Of a DNA stretch of 64,000 nt, positions 58,601-64,000 are shown in pieces. Origin of the DNA: Acidobacteriota bacterium (GTDB lineage: Bacteria; Acidobacteriota; Blastocatellia; RBC074); NCBI GenBank assembly GCA_016196035.1, contig JACPYM010000066.1, positions 62,001-126,000 of the forward strand, in the 5' to 3' direction. The notes under the pieces were generated by a model that made no database searches, was not told the origin of the DNA, and saw only the letters and a program-made list of their open reading frames with translations. Every line of letters starts with the position of its first letter. Within the stretch, counting starts at the first letter, position 1. The translations under genes were made by a program, and so were the position numbers.

Positions 58601-61600
58601 CGTAGCCGGCGATGCGCTGACGACCAGCTACACGAGCGCGAGTTTTGCCAACAAGCACGTGGGCACGGGCAAGACTGTGAGTGTCAGCGGCATCGCGCTT
58701 AGCGGCGCGGACGCGGGCAATTACACGTTCAATACGACGGCCACGACGACCGCCAACATCACGGCGCTGGCAATTACTGTGACAGCCGTGGCGAGCACTA
58801 AGAGTTATGACGGCACGACGAGTTCGTCCGGGTTGCCAAGCATTGCGCCCGCGTTAGTCGGTGGCGACACGTCGGGCTTCACGCAAAGTTACGACACGAA
58901 GCATGTGGGGACGGGCAAGACGCTCACGCCGTCCGGCTCGGTCAGCGACGGCAACAGCGGCAATAACTACAACGTGACGTTCGTCAACAATACGAGCGGC
59001 GTGATTACGGCGCGCGCCATCACCGTGACGGCGGCGACGAATACGAAGAGCTATGACGGCACGACTAGCGCGGCGGCCACGCCGACAATCACCGGGGGCA
59101 GTCTGGCCGCAGGCGACACGGCCAGCTTCAGCGAGAGTTACAACACCAGGCACGTTGGGACGGGCAAGACCTTGACGCCGAGCGGGACGGTCAACGACGG
59201 CAACGGCGGCAACAACTACGCGGTGACGTTTGCCAACGACATGACCGGCGTGATCAGCGCGCGCGCCATCACCGTCACGGCGGCGAGCGACAGCAAGGTT
59301 TATGACGGGACGGCTGTTTCTGGCGGCACGCCGACGATCACGGCGGGCAGCTTGGCCAGTGGCGACACGGCGACTTTCACGCAAGCGTTCGACAGCAAGA
59401 ACGCGGGGCCGCGCACGCTCACGCCGTCCGGCGCCGTGAGCGATGGCAATGGCGGCGGCAATTACGCGGTGACGTATGCAACGGCCAGCGGCAGCATTTC
59501 CACGCGGGCGTTGGCGGTCACCGCGACCGGCGTCAACAGGGTTTATGACGGCACGACGGCGGCGAGTGTGATCTTGTCGGACAATCGCATCGGGAGCGAC
59601 CTGTTCACTGCCAGCTACGCCAGCGCCACGTTTGCCGATAAGAACGTGGGCACGGGCAAGCCGGTCAGCGTCAGCGGCATCTCGATCAGCGGGACGGACA
59701 CGGGCAATTACACCTTCAACACGACGGCTGCGACGACTGCCAACATTACGCCACGCGCGTTGACGGTGAGCGCGAGCGGCGTCAACAAGGTTTACAACGG
59801 CAATACCACTGCCACGGTGAATCTGTCGGACGACCACGTGTCGGGTGACAACATTACGACCAGCTACACGAGCGCCACGTTCAATAACAAGAGCGTGGGC
59901 ACGGCGAAGCCGGTCAGCGTGACAGGCATCGCGATTGGCGGGACGGATGTAGGTAACTACACCTTCAACACCACCGCCGCGACGACGGCAGACATCACAG
60001 CGCGCGCGTTGACGGTGAGCGCGACGGGCATCAATAAGATTTACGACGGCAATATCAGCGCCACCGTGAACCTCTCGGACGACCACGTATCGGGTGACAA
60101 CCTCACGACCAGCTACGCGAGCGCCACGTTCAACAACAAGAATGTGGGCACGGCAAAGCCGGTCAGCGTGACGGGCATTACGCTTGGTGGGACAGATGCG
60201 GGCAACTACACCTTTAACACCACCGCCGCGACGACGGCGAACATCACGGCCAAGCCAATCACGGTGAACGCCGTGGCGGATAGCAAGGTTTATGACGGCA
60301 CGACGACTTCGGGGGGCACGCCGACCATTACGCCGGGCTTAGCCAGCGGCGACACGCCAGGCTTCACGCAAGCGTTCGACAGCAAGAATGTCGGGCCGCG
60401 CACCTTGAACGCTTCCGGTGCTGTGAGCGATGGCTATAGCGGGAACAACTACACGCTCACCTTCGTGCCCGCCAGCGGCAGTATTTCGGCGCGGGCGTTG
60501 ACGGTGAGTGCGAGCGGCGTCAACAAGGTTTACGACGGGAACACCACGGCAACCGTGACCTTGGCGGACAATCGTGTGAGCGGCGACGTCTTCACCGACA
60601 GTTACACCAGCGCCGCGTTTGCCGATAAGAACGTGGGCACAGGCAAGCCGGTCAGCGTCAGCGGCATCTCAATCAGCGGGATGGATGCGGGCAATTACAC
60701 CTTCAACAGCACCGCCGCGACGACTGCCAATATTACAGCACGCGGTTTGACGGTGACGGCGACGGCCAGCAACAAGGTTTACGACGGCAACACCACGGCC
60801 AGCGTGGCGTTGGCGGATAACCGGGTGAGCGGCGATACCTTCACGATCAACATTGGCTCGGCCACGTTCGACACCAAAAACGTCGGCATAGGCAAGACCG
60901 TCACAGTCAGCGGCATCACGCTCAGCGGGGCGGATGCCGGCAATTACAGTGCAAACACCTCGACCACGACCACCGCCAACATCACACCGTTAGCACTCAC
61001 GGGCAGCATTACGGCGGACAACAAGGTCTACGACGGCACGACGGCGGCGACCATTGCGACGCGCACGTTAAGCGGTGTGGTGGGCAGCGATGCCGTCAGT
61101 TATGTCGGCGGCACGGCGACGTTTGCTGATAAGCATGCCGGCAACGGCAAGACGGTGACGGCGACAGGCCTGAGCCTGAGTGGAGGCGATGTGGGCAACT
61201 ACACCGTCAATAGCACCGCTGCGACAACGGCCAACATTACGAAGCGCGGCCTGACCATTACCGCTCTGACCAACACGAAGATCTACGACGGCACGATCAG
61301 CGCCGCCGCCATCCCGACCTATAGCGGCTTGCAAACCGGGGACAGCGTGACCGGCTTGAGCGAAACCTATGACACCAAACACGTCGGCACAGGCAAGACC
61401 TTGTCGGTAGCCAGTTACTCAATCAGTGACGGCAATGGTGGGAACAACTACGCCGTCAGCACTCAGACGAACACGACCGGCGCAATTACCAGGGCCGGGT
61501 TGACGATCACGGCGATTGCCAACACGAAAGTTTACGACGGCACGACCAGCGCGGCGGCCACGCCCACGGTCAGCGGCTTGCAAACCGGCGACAGTGTGAG

Positions 61601-63737
61601 CGGCGCGAGCGAGAGCTACGACAACAGGAATGCCGGGACAGGCAAGACGTTGTCGGTGGTTGGCTACACGGTCAACGACGGCAACAGCGGCGGCAACTAC
61701 ACCATTGCCACCGTGCCCAACACCAATGGCGTGATCACAGCGCTGGCGCTCACCGGCAGCGTCACGGCGGCGAACAAGGTTTACGACGGCAATGTGTCAG
61801 CGACGATCTTGACGCGCACACTGACGGGCGTGCTTGGCAGTGACAGCGTCAGTTACACAGGTGGTACGGCGACCTTTGCCAGCAAGACCGTCGCCACGGG
61901 CAAGGTGGTGACGGCGACGGGCCTGAGCCTGAGCGGCACGGACGCGGGCAATTACTCCGTCAACACGACGGCGACCACGACCGCCGACATCACGGCGCTG
62001 GCGATTACCGGCAGCATCACGGCGGACAACAAGGTCTACGACGGCACAACGGCGGCGACCATTGCGACGCGCACGTTGGCCGGCGTGGTCATTGGGGACA
62101 GCGTTAGTTACATCGGCGGCACGGCGACGTTCAACAACAAGAATGTCGGCACGGGCAAGACTGTCACGGCGACGGGCCTGAGTCTGAGCGGGACGGATGC
62201 GGGCAACTACACCGTCAACACAACGGCGACGACGACGGCCACCATCACGGCGCGCGCCTTGATGGTGACGGCGACAGCCAGCAACAAGTACTACGACGGC
62301 GCGACCACCGCCAGCGTCACGTTGGCTGACAACCGTGTGTCGGGTGATGTGCTGACCATCAGCATTGCGGCGGCCAACTTCGATAACGCGAATGTGGGCA
62401 CGGGCAAGACGGTGACGGTGACCGGCATCGCAATCAGCGGGACGGATGCGGGTAACTACGCCGTCAACACAACAACGACGACGACGGCCAACATCCTGGC
62501 GCGTCCGACCGTCATTCATTACACGGGGGCGTTGACTTCAACGTATGGCAATTGCACGGTGGCAATCTCCGCGACGTTGAAGGACGGGTTGACCAACGCG
62601 CTCGTCACCCAGCAAGAGACGATTACAATCTCGATTGCCGGTCAAACACCCGTAACCCTGACCAGCAGCACGGGCGTCTTCACGGGTACGGCGACCATTA
62701 CCAGCGCCCTGAATGTGGGTTCGTACAACATCGTCTCGACCTTCAATGGCAATACCAACCCGGGTCAGGGCTACGCCGCCAGTTCGGAAACCCTGAGCGG
62801 GGCGAGCGGCTTCCAGATCACGCCGGCCTTTGTCGGCCCCTACAACGGCGGGGCGATTTACACCGGGCTGAATTTCTTCTGGACGACGGGGCCGTCGAGC
62901 AGCACGGCGACGTTGACCTTGAGCGCCACACTTAAGGACATCACGACGCCTTGCCAAGGTGACATTCGGACGGCGCGTGTAACCTTTGCCACGCGCAATG
63001 CGGACGGCAGTTACTCGCCCATATCCAATGCGCAGAACCTGCCGGTCGGTTTGGTCAATCCGGCTGATCTGACGGTGGGGACGGCGCAGGCGGTCTCGCA
63101 ATACAACCTGGGCAACCAGAATTTTGCGAGCATCCAGATCGCGGTCATCATCACCGGCAACTACAAACGCGACCAATCAGCGGATGACACCATCGTCGGC
63201 ATTGCGAAACCCGGCGTCGCCAACCAAATGATTGGCGTCGGCAAGTTGAATAATCTGGCTGGGCCATTCGCGTCGAACGGTTTCCTGGGCAACGCGCCGG
63301 CCACGGGCGCGAATTACTACACGTCCATTGCGTCCAACGTGAGTTACAACAAGAGCTTCACCAATCCGCAAGGCAAGGTGAACATCATCGTGAAGAGTCT
63401 CAACCGCAGCAACGGCACAGTGGGCACGGCGGTGCATACGTACTCGATCACCAGCAACTCAATCACAACGTTTACTTCGGCGGTGGTCAACGGCCAGCAG
63501 GTCGTCACCTTCGGGGCCAAGTGCAATGTGGTGGAGATCACCAACCCGGCCACGCCGATCGCGCTCGAAGGCGGCGCGCAAATGCAAATCGTCATGTCGC
63601 CGCCGGCCGGCAGCAGTGGTCAGACAGCGTCCATCACGGTTCAAAAGAACGGCGGCGGGATGTGGTATTCCAGCGCTTGGGATGGTACCAAGACCGTTGC
63701 CAAACCGTTGTCCAGCGGCATGATCAGCGTAAACTAG
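55632..63737 (+). CDS. Giant secreted Kelch/Ig/YDG-repeat protein
   Basis: A 2701-residue exported protein. The N-terminus has a long signal-like segment (hydrophobic stretch about 27-46). Kelch-type repeats follow (about 87-395; ILVIGGRGQ, RILIAGGSADG). Then come an Ig-like region, a Big_3-type domain (about 615-715), an MBG-like module (about 715-796) and 18 YDG units (about 797-2293), each marked by K-[VIS]-Y-[DN]-G or a close variant. A terminal Ig-like region and a beta domain (about 2295-2701) end the chain without a recognised anchor. Many YDG units repeat at 240 bp with high nucleotide identity, a sign of recent duplication. CAGGAG sets the start. Probably a fibrous adhesin or matrix protein. 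Confidence 0.88.
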   Translation: MTPQASSARSFTSKIQQLRNLRRTLAALCATAALVTGILYAPAGKAAVNQMLHRAWPSMRATKAAPAPRAAKTAKAAATRNLAAAPAGNLNIARQGHAAMRLSDGKILVVGGENANGLIRESEIFNPATHSFITAASLDTARTEHTLTRLADGRILVIGGRGQAQPLRTTEIYNYSGNVFTPGPALNRPRAGHTATTLADGRILIAGGSADGSAEIYNPATQSFTVVTGRLDTARSFHGAALLNTGKVLLAGGKLTNGSALNSAELFNPATQTFAAIAKPMRGARVNPVLNKLRDGKIQVIGGGEATMEMFNAGGEYFTAYAHLPNNAVTMKTPGRAALFYRKNRRSAAETGDTTGNLNALVAAPDSSDPTDRDGYTMTDSGSTALIAGGTDSNGATLNSAEETPASAAAVTTDKTDYAPGEVATITGTGFLPNQSVSLLLERDPPTPATTTWTAQADATGNFTTAYNVVETDLNVSFILTASGQPDNYPVAQTTFTDGAVSGATVTIKNATCTTNQNTFNVSDTVCSSAVVTVGGSGNGDFRYQWYNSTTISTATLVRDTAQSGLTGTYTDTYSPTTAGTWTVMICKTANAGACTSPGNQSGSATFIVNGAAPTTLTVSSATGTYGGTINLSATLKKTSDNSAVSGKTITFTLNGNSFAGNTATTNASGVATLSNVSLSGINASTYNTGVGASFASDSSFGASSGSNTLTVNKATPTITWNNPADITYGTALSATQLNATASVAGTFNYSPASGAVLSASNGQTLSVSFTPTDTANYNTASASATINVLKKTLTPTVTVNNKVYDRTTTATIATRSLAGIVGSDDVALTGGTATFDTKNVGTGKTVTVAGLTLSGATASNYQLSSTTVATTANITALALTGTITANSKVYDGNATATILTRALSGVIAPDVVNYTGGTASFADKNAGTGKTVTATGLTLSGADAGNYTVNGTATTTADITARALTVSATGVNKVYDGAVTATVTLSDDRVAGDALTTSYTSASFANKHVGTGKTVSVSGIALSGADAGNYTFNTTATTTANITALAITVTAVASTKSYDGTTSSSGLPSIAPALVGGDTSGFTQSYDTKHVGTGKTLTPSGSVSDGNSGNNYNVTFVNNTSGVITARAITVTAATNTKSYDGTTSAAATPTITGGSLAAGDTASFSESYNTRHVGTGKTLTPSGTVNDGNGGNNYAVTFANDMTGVISARAITVTAASDSKVYDGTAVSGGTPTITAGSLASGDTATFTQAFDSKNAGPRTLTPSGAVSDGNGGGNYAVTYATASGSISTRALAVTATGVNRVYDGTTAASVILSDNRIGSDLFTASYASATFADKNVGTGKPVSVSGISISGTDTGNYTFNTTAATTANITPRALTVSASGVNKVYNGNTTATVNLSDDHVSGDNITTSYTSATFNNKSVGTAKPVSVTGIAIGGTDVGNYTFNTTAATTADITARALTVSATGINKIYDGNISATVNLSDDHVSGDNLTTSYASATFNNKNVGTAKPVSVTGITLGGTDAGNYTFNTTAATTANITAKPITVNAVADSKVYDGTTTSGGTPTITPGLASGDTPGFTQAFDSKNVGPRTLNASGAVSDGYSGNNYTLTFVPASGSISARALTVSASGVNKVYDGNTTATVTLADNRVSGDVFTDSYTSAAFADKNVGTGKPVSVSGISISGMDAGNYTFNSTAATTANITARGLTVTATASNKVYDGNTTASVALADNRVSGDTFTINIGSATFDTKNVGIGKTVTVSGITLSGADAGNYSANTSTTTTANITPLALTGSITADNKVYDGTTAATIATRTLSGVVGSDAVSYVGGTATFADKHAGNGKTVTATGLSLSGGDVGNYTVNSTAATTANITKRGLTITALTNTKIYDGTISAAAIPTYSGLQTGDSVTGLSETYDTKHVGTGKTLSVASYSISDGNGGNNYAVSTQTNTTGAITRAGLTITAIANTKVYDGTTSAAATPTVSGLQTGDSVSGASESYDNRNAGTGKTLSVVGYTVNDGNSGGNYTIATVPNTNGVITALALTGSVTAANKVYDGNVSATILTRTLTGVLGSDSVSYTGGTATFASKTVATGKVVTATGLSLSGTDAGNYSVNTTATTTADITALAITGSITADNKVYDGTTAATIATRTLAGVVIGDSVSYIGGTATFNNKNVGTGKTVTATGLSLSGTDAGNYTVNTTATTTATITARALMVTATASNKYYDGATTASVTLADNRVSGDVLTISIAAANFDNANVGTGKTVTVTGIAISGTDAGNYAVNTTTTTTANILARPTVIHYTGALTSTYGNCTVAISATLKDGLTNALVTQQETITISIAGQTPVTLTSSTGVFTGTATITSALNVGSYNIVSTFNGNTNPGQGYAASSETLSGASGFQITPAFVGPYNGGAIYTGLNFFWTTGPSSSTATLTLSATLKDITTPCQGDIRTARVTFATRNADGSYSPISNAQNLPVGLVNPADLTVGTAQAVSQYNLGNQNFASIQIAVIITGNYKRDQSADDTIVGIAKPGVANQMIGVGKLNNLAGPFASNGFLGNAPATGANYYTSIASNVSYNKSFTNPQGKVNIIVKSLNRSNGTVGTAVHTYSITSNSITTFTSAVVNGQQVVTFGAKCNVVEITNPATPIALEGGAQMQIVMSPPAGSSGQTASITVQKNGGGMWYSSAWDGTKTVAKPLSSGMISVN
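59860..60250 (+). repeat. Near-identical 240-bp YDG-coding repeats
   Basis: Segment 59862-59990 recurs at 60102-60230 with few changes; looser copies occur before and after (about 58510-58760, 59510-59760, 60490-60740). The 240-bp period equals 80 codons and keeps the frame. Confidence 0.8.
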
Positions 63738-63778
63738 GCAATAGCCACGGCTGGTTAGCATGCACTTTTGCCAAGCGA

Positions 63779-63817
63779 AAGCCGTGTGCAGGTGAGAACC
63801 TGCACACGGCTTTTTTT
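63779..63817 (+). terminator. Rho-independent terminator of the giant gene
   Basis: AAGCCGTGTGCAGGT pairs with ACCTGCACACGGCTT around GAGA, followed by a run of T. It lies 41 nt after the stop codon. Confidence 0.92.
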
Positions 63818-63874
63818 CGCGATAAATTGTTGCCTGTGCGCGCATTCGCTCGAACGTATTTCGACCAATTCGCC

Positions 63875-64000
63875 TTACAACCGCCGCGCGCACACCAGCA
63901 CGTGCGGGCCGTTTTCCGGCGCGATGTAATTCACGCCGTCCACCAGGCCCGGCACGAAATGCGCCTCGCCAATCAGCCCTTGAATCGTGGGGCCGAACTC
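63875..64000 (-). CDS. C-terminal fragment of an unidentified protein
   Basis: The last 41 codons of a leftward gene whose body lies beyond the window. They read from GAG at the edge to TAA at 63877-63875, including GLIGEAHFVPGLVDGVNYIA and ending HVLVCARRL. No family can be assigned from this piece. Codon use is like that of the neighbours, and the opposite frames are not coding. Confidence 0.65.
   Translation of the reverse strand, partial: EFGPTIQGLIGEAHFVPGLVDGVNYIAPENGPHVLVCARRL

Noticed and set aside
58020-62510. CRISPR or satellite array
   Set aside because: Regular repeats of about 240 bp are YDG protein modules in one open frame with no spacer structure.

Overview
The window is a 64 kb stretch of a high-GC bacterial chromosome. 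The gene mix points to an Acidobacteriota member, probably close to Blastocatellia: Pkn-type kinases fused to TPR or DUF4384, a TPR-CHAT protein, an M56-TonB fusion paired with BlaI, a TonB-dependent receptor with a carboxypeptidase-like N-terminal domain, Tat-exported Gfo/Idh proteins, and giant Kelch/YDG secreted proteins. This placement is inferred from family content only. I see no rRNA, tRNA, CRISPR array, phage block or transposase gene. Gene starts given here often lie inside longer open frames and were chosen from Shine-Dalgarno sites and signal peptides.

Layout. 1-5.4 kb: a YfhO-like membrane protein that runs off the left edge, then ppk1. 5.4-13.1 kb: a Gfo/Idh dehydrogenase, a VOC protein, a Cys-rich protein, a blaI/blaR1-like pair divergent from a CPBP-like membrane protein across a BlaI-type operator, and a GMC oxidoreductase. 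13.1-18.9 kb: two secreted proteins whose 5' leaders share a covarying RNA-like fold, then an NTF2-like lipoprotein. 19-22.5 kb: an MmeI-like type IIL restriction-modification gene, frameshifted just after its nuclease motif and carrying an in-frame palindromic element. 22.8-30.9 kb: a leftward block of a DUF11 protein, TPR-CHAT, DUF4384 protein and a kinase with a DUF4384 ectodomain. 31.2-38.7 kb: a vanadium haloperoxidase, a TlpA-like lipoprotein, a GIY-YIG protein, a second Gfo/Idh, a coiled-coil protein and an M20 amidohydrolase. 39-45.9 kb: a kinase-TPR protein, then an ECF sigma/anti-sigma pair divergent from an exported catalase-peroxidase; both directions carry the same ECF-like promoter. 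46-55 kb: a TonB receptor, a membrane protein with a TIR-like segment, an M1 peptidase, a probable TlpA/ResA-like selenoprotein (in-frame UGA in the redox motif followed by a SECIS-like hairpin) and a HupE/UreJ protein. 55.6-63.7 kb: a 2701-residue secreted Kelch/Ig/YDG-repeat protein. At the right edge is the C-terminal end of another gene.

The intergenic spaces are filled with several families of palindromic repeats (REP or MITE-like, 60-200 bp). Some copies invade coding sequence. The strongest leads are the UGA-containing redoxin, the paired structured leaders, and the sigma/anti-sigma/KatG circuit, whose anti-sigma carries an extracytoplasmic CxxCH motif.
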